64,000 bases of DNA from Cyanobacteria bacterium SBLK (lineage in GTDB: Bacteria; Cyanobacteriota; Cyanobacteriia; Cyanobacteriales; Spirulinaceae), in the NCBI GenBank assembly GCA_017746715.1, contig JAGHZQ010000056.1:1-64000 (forward strand), written 5' to 3'. Shown here one piece after another: positions 1-8,941 of the stretch; positions within the stretch are counted from its first letter, which is position 1, and each line of letters starts with the position of its first letter. Position numbers and translations under genes: made by a program. Below the pieces are notes generated by a model. That model was given only the letters and a program-made list of their open reading frames with translations. It had not been told where the DNA came from and did no database searches.

Positions 1-1
1 A

Positions 2-106
2 GGGTTTGAAGTGATGCACGAGCGCAACGCTCACAACTTCCCCTTAGACTTAGCTGCTGGGGAATCTGCTCCTGTTGCTCTGCAAGCTCCCGTTATCAAC
101 GGCTAG
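2..106 (+). CDS. psbA: Photosystem II D1 protein, C-terminal 34 residues (5' end outside window)
   Basis: Reading from base 2 gives the last 34 residues of D1. The Mn4Ca-cluster ligands of the D1 tail are all visible: the His-Glu of MHERNAH (His332, Glu333 in standard numbering), the following His337, Asp342 and Ala344 in LDLA. The C-terminal extension starting AGESAPVAL is present, so this is a precursor that must be cut after LDLA by the carboxyl-terminal protease CtpA; a ctpA gene lies at 32616-33851. The protein is an integral thylakoid protein binding the reaction-centre pigments. Only the 3' end is in the window, so the gene copy or D1 isoform cannot be told. Confidence 0.96.
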   Translation, partial: GFEVMHERNAHNFPLDLAAGESAPVALQAPVING

Positions 107-152
107 GTTGCACAGTTAACTTAACTTTTTGTCTCCGCTAAGGCAAATAATC

Positions 153-179
153 AAAAGCCTCCCACTGGGGGGCTTTTTT
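153..179. terminator. Rho-independent terminator, probably bidirectional
   Basis: AAAAGCCTCCC pairs with the GGGGGGCTTTTTT arm around a short ACT loop, followed by T residues, 47 bases after the psbA stop. On the minus strand the same hairpin ends in TTTTG and lies 17 bases after the Coq4-like stop, so it can serve both convergent genes. Confidence 0.85.
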
Positions 180-195
180 ACTGCGCGATCGCTTT

Positions 196-909
196 CTAAA
201 CCGGCCGTATATTTAACTCGGTTTGCCATTGTAAAAGCGATCGCTCCCAATTCTCCTCCCATTTTTGAGCAAACAGGGATTTTGCTTGGCGACCCATTTC
301 CCAACCCCGAGCGATCGCCTCGAGCCAAGGAGATAAACTCTCTGGTTCAAAAAGCGTTAGACTGACTAAGCTATTGGCAACCAGCATTGTTGCAAGGGGA
401 TAGGGAAACTGTCCTAGATGAAAGGCCTGCAAGGCAATTTCCCCCATGGAAGAGGCATCGAATCCCGTAATCGCGTGCCAAATATCGTGAGTCTGGTTTA
501 AGCGAACCGCAACATAACTGGCATCGGAGTCCATCGCCATGCCATAATGCAAGTTAGGATTAAAACCTTGTGCGGTGACATTCTTGGCATAGATATAACC
601 GAGAGAATCTTTCGGATAAGCCAAAAGAGCTTGCAAATCGTGAGCCGATGGCAAATATCGCTCCTCAATTAAAGCCGCAGAGTCGGGATCTTGCCGAAGA
701 AATTTGGCTGCTAAGTCAAAAGATGGGGTTTGCAATAACGCATCTTCCATCTCTCCGACCGTTGCAAGGCTCTCGTCTCCCCATAACATTGCCAAGAAAG
801 ATTTTCCGACCCGCATCATTTGCCAATCATTGTTTAAGTTTTGCATGAGTTCCTGAAGAATATAAGTTTGTGTGATGGATTCAGTGTCGGGATAGTGCGT
901 CCAAGTCAT
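196..909 (-). CDS. Coq4-like protein
   Basis: About 237 residues. The middle carries the Coq4-family signature: HDIWH followed by Glu 12 residues later (GEIALQAF), the HDxxH(x11)E metal-binding pattern. Coq4 organises or catalyses a step of ubiquinone synthesis in eukaryotes and proteobacteria; cyanobacteria make plastoquinone, so the substrate here is unknown. The start was placed at the ATG at 909 because GGAGGG sits seven bases upstream of it; an in-frame ATG at 924 lacks such a site. The TetR gene lies just upstream on the same strand (968-1570) and an operator-like element lies between the two. Probably cytoplasmic or peripheral to membrane; no signal peptide or TM segment. Confidence 0.72.
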   Translation of the reverse strand: MTWTHYPDTESITQTYILQELMQNLNNDWQMMRVGKSFLAMLWGDESLATVGEMEDALLQTPSFDLAAKFLRQDPDSAALIEERYLPSAHDLQALLAYPKDSLGYIYAKNVTAQGFNPNLHYGMAMDSDASYVAVRLNQTHDIWHAITGFDASSMGEIALQAFHLGQFPYPLATMLVANSLVSLTLFEPESLSPWLEAIARGWEMGRQAKSLFAQKWEENWERSLLQWQTELNIRPV

Positions 910-930
910 GAGTTTACCCTCCATTTTTTT

Positions 931-951
931 ATATCAAACGCTCGTTATATA
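931..951. promoter_or_regulatory. Putative TetR operator upstream of the Coq4-like gene
   Basis: A 21-base sequence here matches the one at 1578-1598 at 18 of 21 positions (ATATC, then a variable AACGCTCG core, then GTTATATA). It contains the interrupted palindrome AACGCTCGTT. It ends about 21 bases before the start codon. Inference: binding site of the neighbouring TetR protein. Confidence 0.5.
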
Positions 952-967
952 TTCGGGCAAAAAATTT

Positions 968-1570
968 TTAAGCGATCGCCTCTGCTTCGAGACACGCGAT
1001 CGCCCGTTTCTCGAAATAAGCAGTTAACATCGCCATCAAGAAATTTACCTGTTCGACAAACAGTTCCGAGTTGCGCGTTGGCAACTGTTCGCAGAGAATT
1101 CCCTCGATCGCCGTGTGAATAAAATGGGCAACTTTGAGATCGTCAATGCCGAGTAAATTGGCGATCGCTTTTTGGTATTGTCCCGCAACCCGTTGGAGAA
1201 TGAGAGCGTTTTGAGTTTCCTCAACATTGCAATGTTGGTAGAAATCCAACCAAATCGCCTCTGCTGCAATTAAATACTCTGCATTTTCCACAAGGATTTG
1301 CCCGAAAGCAGCGATCCGTTCTGATAAAGTTTTATCGCGATCGATCTGCTGTTGTAATGCCCAGACATCTTTACGAGCAATCTCTTCCACCAGTTGCGCG
1401 AACAAGTCTTTTTTGTTGGCGAAGTAGTGGTAAAGCGTTCCTGTAGACACTCCCAAGGCTTCAGCAATTTGACGAGTGGTGACATTAGCATAGCCCCGTT
1501 CGGCAAAAAGGTCAAAGCAATGGTTGAGGAGGACGCGGCGATATTGTTCGGCATCAACGATTTTCGGCAT
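968..1570 (-). CDS. TetR/AcrR family transcriptional regulator
   Basis: 200 residues, usual TetR length. The N-terminal 50 residues hold the helix-turn-helix (TTRQIAEALGVSTGTLYHYF, then NKKDLF), typical of TetR DNA-binding domains; the remainder is the variable ligand-binding/dimerisation domain. It lies 58 bases upstream of the Coq4-like gene on the same strand. A near-identical 21-base element precedes both genes (931-951 and 1578-1598), which suggests autoregulation plus control of the Coq4-like gene. The ligand cannot be inferred. Confidence 0.9.
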   Translation of the reverse strand: MPKIVDAEQYRRVLLNHCFDLFAERGYANVTTRQIAEALGVSTGTLYHYFANKKDLFAQLVEEIARKDVWALQQQIDRDKTLSERIAAFGQILVENAEYLIAAEAIWLDFYQHCNVEETQNALILQRVAGQYQKAIANLLGIDDLKVAHFIHTAIEGILCEQLPTRNSELFVEQVNFLMAMLTAYFEKRAIACLEAEAIA

Positions 1571-1577
1571 TGGATTA

Positions 1578-1598
1578 ATATCGAGCGCTTGTTATATA
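1578..1598. promoter_or_regulatory. Putative TetR operator upstream of the tetR gene
   Basis: Second copy of the 21-base element at 931-951 (18 of 21 identical), starting eight bases before the tetR start codon. A repressor bound here would block initiation, as in autoregulated TetR systems. Inference from repetition and position only. Confidence 0.5.
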
Positions 1599-1711
1599 AA
1601 GTCTAACGCAGTGAAAATCGATCGGTCAAGGGGGTGAATGAGGAGTATCCCCAGAAAAGCGATCGCGACTATAATACGGATAGACTGAATACCGTTCAAT
1701 GAGGAGTTAAG

Positions 1712-2284
1712 ATGACCGCTTTGACTCTCGACCTCGGAACTGTCAATTTGACTGACGAACAATATTATCAGTTGTGTATCAGAAACGAGAATCTTCGCTT
1801 TGAACGCAACGCCAATGGAGATTTAGTCATTATGCCACCAACGGGAGGAGAAACAGGAAATCGGAATGCTGGGATTACTGCGATCTTGTGGTTGTGGAAT
1901 GAGGAAAAAAAATTAGGCAAAGTTTTTGATTCTTCTACAGGTTTTAAATTACCCAATGGTGCAGATCGATCGCCAGATACAGCTTGGATTCCCATCGATC
2001 GATGGGATGCAATCCCTTCCGAAAAACGCAAAAAAATATTGCCGCTTTGTCCGGACTTTGTTGTAGAACTGATGTCCCCCAGCGACACGAGAAAAGATGC
2101 TCGAGAGAAAATGGAAGAATATTTGGAGAATGGAACAAAGTTGGGATGGTTAATGAACTCGAAAACCAAAAAGATTGAAATTTATCGACAAAATAAAGAG
2201 GTGGAGATATTGGAAAATCCGTCCGTATTATCTGGAGAAGATGTCTTACTCGAGTTTGTGTTGCGTCTAGCCAGAATTTGGTGA
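1712..2284 (+). CDS. Uma2 family endonuclease (DUF820)
   Basis: 190 residues, full length for the family. Seen: the N-terminal helix after LTDEQYYQL, ERNANGDLVIMPPTGGETG, the SPDTAWIP and CPDFVVELMSPSD stretches that hold the acidic PD-(D/E)xK-fold residues, LGWLMN, and the usual C-terminal end RLARIW. The start ATG has GAGGAG five bases upstream. Uma2 proteins are highly amplified in cyanobacteria; they have a restriction-endonuclease-like fold but their substrate is not established. At least two decayed relatives lie in this window (3958-4311, 32104-32319). Confidence 0.9.
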   Translation: MTALTLDLGTVNLTDEQYYQLCIRNENLRFERNANGDLVIMPPTGGETGNRNAGITAILWLWNEEKKLGKVFDSSTGFKLPNGADRSPDTAWIPIDRWDAIPSEKRKKILPLCPDFVVELMSPSDTRKDAREKMEEYLENGTKLGWLMNSKTKKIEIYRQNKEVEILENPSVLSGEDVLLEFVLRLARIW

Positions 2285-2351
2285 AAGTCGAGCGATCGCT
2301 TCAATAAAGACGCTACAATAAGAGGGTTTTCGCAAAAAAACGTCAAGAACC

Positions 2352-3707
2352 ATGACCGCATCCCGCAAATATCACATTACCACCTTTGGCTGTCAGATGA
2401 ACAAAGCCGACTCCGAGCGCATGGCTGGGGTTTTGGAGGATATGGGACTGCAATGGAGCGAAGATCCCAACGGTGCGGATGTCATTCTCTACAATACCTG
2501 CACGATTCGCGATAACGCAGAACAAAAAGTTTATTCCTATTTAGGCAAACAAGCAAAACGCAAGCACCAACAACCGGATCTAACCTTGATTGTTGCCGGA
2601 TGCGTGGCACAACAGGAAGGAGAACAACTCCTGCGACGGGTGCCGGAGTTAGATTTGGTCATGGGTCCCCAACATGCAAACCGCTTGGGAGACTTATTAG
2701 AACAAGTTTTTGAGGGCAATCAAGTGGTTGCCACCGAAGCGATCCATATTGTCGAAGATATCACCAAACCTCGCAGAGATAGCAAAGTTACCGCATGGGT
2801 CAATGTTATCTATGGTTGCAATGAACGTTGCACCTATTGCGTCGTTCCCAGCGTGCGGGGAGTGGAGCAGTCTCGCACCCCCGAGGCGATCCGTGCAGAG
2901 ATGGAAGTGTTGGGACGACAGGGGTATAAAGAAGTGACGCTTTTGGGACAGAATATCGACGCTTACGGACGCGATTTACCCGGAAGCACCCCCGAAGGAC
3001 GCAACAAGCACACCCTCACGGATTTACTCTATTTCGTCCATGACGTACCGGGGATCGATCTCATTCGTTTCGCGACCTCTCACCCCCGCTATTTTACCGA
3101 ACGCTTGATTCGTGCCTGTCACGAGTTGCCGAAAGTGTGCGAGCATTTTCACATCCCCTTTCAATCGGGGGATAATGAGGTATTGAAAGCGATGGCACGG
3201 GGATACACTCAAGAAAAATATCGCCGCATCATTGCCAAAATTCGCGAATATATGCCGGATGCTTCCATTAGTGCCGATGCCATTGTCGGATTTCCGGGGG
3301 AGACGGAAGCACAGTTTGAGAATACCCTGAAGTTGGTGGAGGATATCGGGTTCGACCAGTTGAATACCGCAGCTTATTCCCCCCGTCCCGGCACTCCTGC
3401 GGCATTGTGGGAAAATCAAGTCTCGGAGGAAGCAAAACGCGATCGCCTGCAACGGTTGAATCGGTTGGTGGAGGTGAAAGCGGCAGAAAGAACCCAACGC
3501 TATGCAAACCGGATCGAGGAGGTATTGGTGGAGGATCGCAATCCCAAGAATCCCTCTCAAGTGATGGGACGGACGCGAGGCAATCGCTTGACCTTCTTTG
3601 AAGGAAATATCGAAGAATTGAAGGGAGCAATCGTTAAAGTAAAAGTATCAGAAGTGAGGGCTTTTAGTTTGACAGGAGAGCTTTTGGATGTTCCCGCGTT
3701 AGTTTGA
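2352..3707 (+). CDS. miaB: tRNA-2-methylthio-N6-dimethylallyladenosine synthase
   Basis: 451 residues. Order: UPF0004 domain with three cluster-binding cysteines (Cys14, Cys50, Cys84), radical-SAM domain with CNERCTYC (Cys156, Cys160, Cys163), then a C-terminal TRAM domain (about 375-445). MiaB inserts sulfur and a methyl group at C2 of N6-isopentenyl-adenosine 37 in tRNAs reading UNN codons, using two 4Fe-4S clusters and SAM. The CNERC(T)YC loop and length fit MiaB better than RimO or MtaB. Single-gene unit here. Confidence 0.96.
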   Translation: MTASRKYHITTFGCQMNKADSERMAGVLEDMGLQWSEDPNGADVILYNTCTIRDNAEQKVYSYLGKQAKRKHQQPDLTLIVAGCVAQQEGEQLLRRVPELDLVMGPQHANRLGDLLEQVFEGNQVVATEAIHIVEDITKPRRDSKVTAWVNVIYGCNERCTYCVVPSVRGVEQSRTPEAIRAEMEVLGRQGYKEVTLLGQNIDAYGRDLPGSTPEGRNKHTLTDLLYFVHDVPGIDLIRFATSHPRYFTERLIRACHELPKVCEHFHIPFQSGDNEVLKAMARGYTQEKYRRIIAKIREYMPDASISADAIVGFPGETEAQFENTLKLVEDIGFDQLNTAAYSPRPGTPAALWENQVSEEAKRDRLQRLNRLVEVKAAERTQRYANRIEEVLVEDRNPKNPSQVMGRTRGNRLTFFEGNIEELKGAIVKVKVSEVRAFSLTGELLDVPALV

Positions 3708-3771
3708 GTACTGCGATCGCGACCTCAAGCATCTTGTCGCAGGATATGGAGCGCGATCGCAAAACGAACCA

Positions 3772-3859
3772 GTAGGGTGCTGTTAGCGACAGCGTAACGC
3801 ACCGCAAGTCTAAAAATCGGTGCGTTACGCTCCATTCCATTACGCTAACACACCTTACT
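3772..3859. repeat. Palindromic intergenic repeat
   Basis: Two nested inverted arms: GTAGGGTG with TGTTAGCG and GCGTAACGCACC on the left, GGTGCGTTACGC with CGCTAACA and CACCTTAC on the right. Such GGTGCGTTACGC palindromes are common non-coding repeats in cyanobacteria. It lies between miaB and the Uma2 remnant, in a stretch with no intact gene. Confidence 0.75.
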
Positions 3860-3957
3860 CCTTTCATTTAATATTTGCTTTACGAACAATCTCTAAGAGC
3901 GAGTTGATGAACGAGATCGGGAAGTTAATCGGAGAAGGGACGATTAGCTTCAAGTGA

Positions 3958-4311
3958 GAATTCCTGAAGCAGCGCGATCGCTTTCCAAGAAACAGTAGTT
4001 TTCAAATCGCAGCCAACGATCGCGGCCATTATCCCATTGTCCCGTTAGAAGTAAAATTGGGACTTTGGCAAGGAAACTATCAAAATCAAAATCAACTCTG
4101 GCTGCGGTGGTGGGATCGAGATGGTAATCTGTTATTAACGGGTTGGGAACAGACGGAGTTAGAACGATTGCGCGTGGAACAGGAACGCGATCTCGCTAAT
4201 CGTGCCGAGTCGGAGTTAGAAACTGCCGAATCCGAGTTAGAAAAAGAACGACAAAAAAACGCACGATTAGCAGAACGCTTGAGAGCAGCCGGACTCGATC
4301 CAAATGTTTAA
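3958..4311 (+). pseudogene. Uma2 endonuclease remnant (C-terminal part only)
   Basis: The open frame after the stop at 3955-3957 has no ATG, but from about 4000 reads like the tail of a Uma2 protein: IAANDRGHYPIVPLEVKLGL, WQGNY, LWLRWWD and GNLL, then an E/R-rich coil with ESELE repeats, ending LRAAGLDPN. That is the usual Uma2 C-terminal arrangement. The nuclease core is missing. A TTG at 4057 could start an 84-residue piece, but without the catalytic domain this is most simply a 5'-truncated gene. Confidence 0.7.
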
Positions 4312-4497
4312 AGGGTGAAGCGATTTCTGGGTCTCTATGCCATGTCTGTTAGGAAGATCGAGCGTCAGTGATTTATCTAAATATCGTTATTGTTTTCAGG
4401 AAGCTAAGCTATTGTATCAAAACAGTTGACAAAATAATATCAAATGCCTAGAGTGACAGGAGGAGGACAAGTTGATTACTTACAAAGTAATTAACTA

Positions 4498-4899
4498 ATG
4501 ATAGGAGGAGTCAAAGAAACTGTCGCTGAACTTGTTGTAAAAGTTGGCGATCTTTATAAAGAATTAGTTACCAATACCGTACAATTTGCAGAACTGCGAA
4601 CGCATACAAAAGAAACCTTAGATGAATTTAAACGCTTGCTGGAAAGACTACAAGATAAACTCGAGGAAGCAGAAAAAGATAGGATACGCAGAGAAACCGA
4701 ATTAACTTCTAAAATCAATGCTTTAGAAGCAAGATTAGATGCTTTAAGCGAAAAAGCATTACACGCAGCAATCAGAGAAGAAGCGAGAGGAGAAGCAAGA
4801 GACTTTTTTGAAAGGATGACCTCGAGCAACAATGAGGATTCCACTCAAAATCCAGAACCATCCAAACAACTACCAGAAAAATCTCAAGAAACGGACTAA
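4498..4899 (+). CDS. Hypothetical coiled-coil protein
   Basis: 133 residues, not recognised. A long charged helical region (about 20-95, including LLERLQDKLEEAEKDR) predicts a coiled coil; the last 30 residues are polar and Pro/Glu/Gln rich. No TM segment or signal peptide. The ATG overlaps the stop of a tiny nine-codon frame that begins TTG at 4471 and follows a strong AGGAGGAGG sequence, so translation may couple through that leader. Composition is more AT-rich than the neighbours. The start is uncertain. Confidence 0.5.
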   Translation: MIGGVKETVAELVVKVGDLYKELVTNTVQFAELRTHTKETLDEFKRLLERLQDKLEEAEKDRIRRETELTSKINALEARLDALSEKALHAAIREEARGEARDFFERMTSSNNEDSTQNPEPSKQLPEKSQETD

Positions 4900-4940
4900 T
4901 TTTAGTATTCTAGCACAATCCAGATATCAATTCACAAATT

Positions 4941-5372
4941 TCAAGACAAACTATTAGGAAAAAAAACCAGCTTACCCAATACCGTTAAAATTCCCGTTAC
5001 CAGAATTCCCACGATCCCCAAAAATCCAATGGTAATACTATTCAGACGAGCATTAGTATCATCGATCCGCTTTTCCAAAGAAGATTTTGTATCATCCAGA
5101 CGCTTTTCAACTTGATTGACTCTCTCATCGAGTTGTTTGAGATCTCCTTTGACTTCAGTAAAACCGACATCAACTTTGCTGGCTAAAACATCTATTTTTT
5201 TGTCCAACGTATTGCCAATGGCATCTATTTTTTTGTCCAACGTATTGCCAACAGAATCTATTTTCTGATTTAGAGTATTTCCCAAAGAATCTATTTTTTT
5301 GTCCAGTTTGATATCTAGAGTTAGAATCAACTGTCGCAATTCTTCGAGATCCGTTTCAGTTCGACGTGCCAT
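4941..5372 (-). CDS. Membrane-anchored coiled-coil protein with hendecad repeats
   Basis: 143 residues from the ATG at 5372 (an in-frame TTG lies three codons upstream). Residues about 20-75 contain four consecutive 11-residue units of the form KKID-x2-GNTLD, giving a hendecad coiled coil. The coil continues with KRLDDTKSSLEKRIDD and ends in one hydrophobic segment (about 114-133, IGFLGIVGILVTGILTVLGK). Predicted topology: coil outside the bilayer, C-terminal anchor. The 33-base units are visible in the DNA around 5180-5310. Function unknown. Confidence 0.7.
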   Translation of the reverse strand: MARRTETDLEELRQLILTLDIKLDKKIDSLGNTLNQKIDSVGNTLDKKIDAIGNTLDKKIDVLASKVDVGFTEVKGDLKQLDERVNQVEKRLDDTKSSLEKRIDDTNARLNSITIGFLGIVGILVTGILTVLGKLVFFPNSLS

Positions 5373-5398
5373 ATTTTTCAATTCTCAATAGAGTCTAA

Positions 5399-8300
5399 TT
5401 ATACACTGAAATATTTGGCGACGGGATGATAAGCAATAATTGCCGTCGTCGATTGTTCTGGATATAATTGTTCGCTTTCATCCATGTATAAATTAATGCG
5501 ATCGCATCCCAATAATTCCAATTGCGTGTATTGATCCTGCATATTGGGACAAGCAGGATAACCAAAACTGTAGCGAGAACCTTGATAGCGTTGTTGTAAA
5601 ATATCCCGCAGATTATCCGGTTCTTTATCGCCAAATCCTAATTCTTTACGAATGCGAACGTGAGACCATTCTGCTAGTGCTTCGGCTGTTTGTACCGCCA
5701 TCCCGTGATAGTAAAGATAGTTAGTATAGTCATCAGACTCAAACAGTTTTTTCGCATATTCTGTGGCAATTTCTCCCATTGTCACCGCTTGCATGGGAAA
5801 TACATCAATAGTTCCCGATCCTTTCGGTGCAAAAAAGTCAGCAATGCACAATCGTCGCTTATCTTTTTGTCGGGGAAATTCAAACTTGGCAACCTCTCGT
5901 TTTTCTTCGGGATTCGACCAATCGTAGATATAAAGGGTGTTTCCTTCAGATTGACAGGGAAAATAGCCGTAAATTAACGTGGGATGCAGGGATTCTTCTT
6001 CTAAAATACGCTGTTTCCATTCTGCTAAAATTGGATGAACTTTCGCCTGTAAAAACGCATCGTATTCTTCTTTCGATTGGTCTTTTGTTTTGCGGAATTG
6101 CCACTGTCCCACAAACAATGCTTGTAAATCCAGATACTCCAAAATCTCTTCTAAAGGAAGAGTATCCGATTTTAATATCTTCGTTCCCCAAAAGGGAGGA
6201 ATAGGACGGGAAATATTGATATCGACCGCTTCAGAACGTCGCATGTCAATGACTTCCGGTTTTTGTTTTTTCTCTTCTTTTTCAACGGTTGCAGATCCAT
6301 CAAGGGACGCTTGAGAACCATTTTTAGTTACTCCGTTTTCCTCAGCAGATTCTCCTAAAAATCCCTTGATATCATCCCAACTTTGTGTATGCTTGGCAGG
6401 CATCAACTTATCCATAAAATGCAGATCGGCAAACGCATCTTTCCCGTAAATCACTCGACCTTTGTAAGTATTTTGACAATCTTGATGGACGAATTTTGGG
6501 GTTAATGCCGCACCTCCTAAAATCACGGGGACGGTAATACCGCGATCGTTAAAGGTTTCGAGATTATCTTTCATAAATGCCGTTGATTTAACCAATAAAC
6601 CGCTCATGGCGATACAATCAGCATTGCTTTCCTCATAAGCCTTAATAATGTTATCAACGGGTTGTTTAATTCCTAAATTAATCACCTCATAGCCGTTATT
6701 GGAGAGAATAATATCAACGAGATTTTTACCAATATCGTGTACGTCCCCTTTTACCGTTGCAATGACTACCGTTCCTTTCGCATTCCCCGCACTCTCTTCT
6801 TTATCCATAAACGGCTCTAAATACGCAACAGCTGCTTTCATGGTTTGAGCGGATTGCAAGACGAAAGGAAGCTGCATTTTACCGGAACCGAATAATTCTC
6901 CCACCACTTTCATGCCATCTAACAGAAAAGTATTGATAACTTCTAACGGCGGATATTGCTTTAATGCCTCTTCTAAAGCCTTATCCAAACCAATGCGCTC
7001 TCCATCGATAATATGCTGTGTCAAGCGTTCTTCAACGGGCAGATTGAGATCGATCGCTTCGCCTTTCTTCGCTTTCTTCCCTGCAAAGATATCGGTTAAT
7101 TGAGTTAAGGGGTCGTAGGTGCAAACATCACCATTAAATTCTCGGCGATCGTAAATCAGATCCAAACAGACTTTTTGATGTTTTTCGTCAATTTTAGCAA
7201 GGGGTAAAATCTTGCTGGCACTGACGATCGCTGCATCCATTCCCACTTGCATGGCTTCGTGTAAAAAGACGGAATTTAGCACCTGACGCGCCGCTGCATT
7301 CAAACCAAACGAAACATTAGAAACCCCTAAAATAATATGACAATCGGGAAGTTCTTTGCGAATGCGAGCGATTGACTCAATCGTTGCTTTTCCATTTTCT
7401 CGGTCTTCTTCAATGCCGGTAGAGATGGGTAAGGCAAGAGAATCAAAGAATAGTTCGCGTCCCGGAATTCCATACTCAACAGCTGCATCATAGGCGCGTT
7501 TTGCGATTTCAAACTTCTTATCAGCAGTTCGTGCCATACCATCTTCATCGATCGTCCCGATGACCACTGCCGCACCGTATTTTTTAGCCAACTCTAACAC
7601 TTTATAAAAACGAGGTTCGCCATCTTCGTAGTTTGTCGAATTAAGAATATATTTACCACCCGCAACCTTTAAACCCGATTCCATTTTTTCCCATTCTGTC
7701 GAATCCAACATTAAAGGTAAGGTGATATTTACGAGACGGGAGGCAAGTTCGTGCATATCCTTAACACCATCTCGTCCCACGTAATCCACATTCACATCAA
7801 GAACGTGTGCCCCTTCTTTCACCTGAGATTTAGCTAAAGCAATCAATCCATCCCAGTCTTCTTTATTTAATAGCGTACGACATTTTTTTGAACCACTTGC
7901 ATTCAATCGTTCGCCAACAATCAGGAAAGAATTATCTTGGATATAGGGTTGAGGACTATAGATAGAAGCGGCTGAAGGTTCGTAATGCGGTTTTCGTTCT
8001 TTGGGTGTCAGGGTTTTGGCAATTTCTGCCAGTTGTTCGATATGTGCGGGACGGGTGCCGCAACATCCCCCAATAATTTGGACGCCGAGGTCTTCTACAA
8101 AGTGCATTAACGCCATTCTCAGTTCCATCGGCGTTAATTTGTAATGCGCTTGTCCGCCGATATTTTCTGGCAAACCTGCATTGGGAATACAAGAAATAAT
8201 AAAAGGAGAATGTTCCGATAAATATTTAATATGTTCTTTCATTAAATCGGGACCGGTGGCGCAATTCAGTCCTAAAATATCGATGGGATAGGGTTCTAAA

Positions 8301-8941
8301 ATAGCAAGTGCTGCACCGATTTCCGTTCCCACTAACATTGCCCCTTGTTGTTCTACGGTCACGGAAACCATGAGAGGCAGACGTTGTTTTTTGTTGGCAA
8401 AAACTTCTTCGATCGCATTTAATGCCGCTTTAATTTGCAAGACATCCTGACAGGTTTCTACGAGGAGCAAATCGGCTCCCCCATCCATCAATCCCTCTAT
8501 TTGGACGAGATAAGATTCTCTAAGGGTATCAAAATCAATATGTCCCAAGGTGGGGAGTTTTGTCCCGGGTCCCATAGATCCGGCAACAAATCGGGGTTTT
8601 TCTGGGGTTGAATATTCGGCGGCGACTTTTTTCGCGAGTTCTGCGGCGGTTTTGTTGAGATAATAGGCCCGGTCGGAAATATTATACTCTGCGAGGACGA
8701 AGGGCGTGCCGCCAAAGGTGTCTGTTTCGATAACATCCGCACCTGCTTCTAAAAAGCCGCGATGCACTGCGGCCACGGCTTCGGGTTTAGAATGAACGAG
8801 ATATTCGTTACATCCTTCCTCGACTTCGCCAAAGTCTGCGGCGGTTAAATTCTGTGCTTGCAGATTGGTTCCCATGGCGCCATCAAAGATGATAACGGGA
8901 CGCTCGGGACTATTGAGGCGGTCGAGGAAAGGGCTGTTCAT
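5399..8941 (-). CDS. metH: Cobalamin-dependent methionine synthase
   Basis: About 1180 residues with all four modules. The homocysteine-binding domain opens with FDGAMGTNLQ and has zinc cysteines in GLNCATG and GGCCGTRP. Then come the pterin-binding domain (VGERLNASGS, HVLDVNVDYVGRDG), the B12 cap and Rossmann domain with the base-off ligand motif DVHDIGKN, and the SAM reactivation domain (RYSFGYPACPNM). It transfers methyl from 5-methyl-THF to homocysteine. The start is the ATG at 8941 (protein begins MNSPFLDRLNSPERP); the frame extends to a TTG at 8974. No cobalamin riboswitch was recognised upstream. A Glu/Lys-rich linker precedes the reactivation domain. Confidence 0.97.
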   Translation of the reverse strand: MNSPFLDRLNSPERPVIIFDGAMGTNLQAQNLTAADFGEVEEGCNEYLVHSKPEAVAAVHRGFLEAGADVIETDTFGGTPFVLAEYNISDRAYYLNKTAAELAKKVAAEYSTPEKPRFVAGSMGPGTKLPTLGHIDFDTLRESYLVQIEGLMDGGADLLLVETCQDVLQIKAALNAIEEVFANKKQRLPLMVSVTVEQQGAMLVGTEIGAALAILEPYPIDILGLNCATGPDLMKEHIKYLSEHSPFIISCIPNAGLPENIGGQAHYKLTPMELRMALMHFVEDLGVQIIGGCCGTRPAHIEQLAEIAKTLTPKERKPHYEPSAASIYSPQPYIQDNSFLIVGERLNASGSKKCRTLLNKEDWDGLIALAKSQVKEGAHVLDVNVDYVGRDGVKDMHELASRLVNITLPLMLDSTEWEKMESGLKVAGGKYILNSTNYEDGEPRFYKVLELAKKYGAAVVIGTIDEDGMARTADKKFEIAKRAYDAAVEYGIPGRELFFDSLALPISTGIEEDRENGKATIESIARIRKELPDCHIILGVSNVSFGLNAAARQVLNSVFLHEAMQVGMDAAIVSASKILPLAKIDEKHQKVCLDLIYDRREFNGDVCTYDPLTQLTDIFAGKKAKKGEAIDLNLPVEERLTQHIIDGERIGLDKALEEALKQYPPLEVINTFLLDGMKVVGELFGSGKMQLPFVLQSAQTMKAAVAYLEPFMDKEESAGNAKGTVVIATVKGDVHDIGKNLVDIILSNNGYEVINLGIKQPVDNIIKAYEESNADCIAMSGLLVKSTAFMKDNLETFNDRGITVPVILGGAALTPKFVHQDCQNTYKGRVIYGKDAFADLHFMDKLMPAKHTQSWDDIKGFLGESAEENGVTKNGSQASLDGSATVEKEEKKQKPEVIDMRRSEAVDINISRPIPPFWGTKILKSDTLPLEEILEYLDLQALFVGQWQFRKTKDQSKEEYDAFLQAKVHPILAEWKQRILEEESLHPTLIYGYFPCQSEGNTLYIYDWSNPEEKREVAKFEFPRQKDKRRLCIADFFAPKGSGTIDVFPMQAVTMGEIATEYAKKLFESDDYTNYLYYHGMAVQTAEALAEWSHVRIRKELGFGDKEPDNLRDILQQRYQGSRYSFGYPACPNMQDQYTQLELLGCDRINLYMDESEQLYPEQSTTAIIAYHPVAKYFSV

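Noticed and set aside
3024..3560. 178-codon minus-strand ORF inside miaB
   Set aside because: Antisense to a full-length conserved enzyme, with no recognisable domain.
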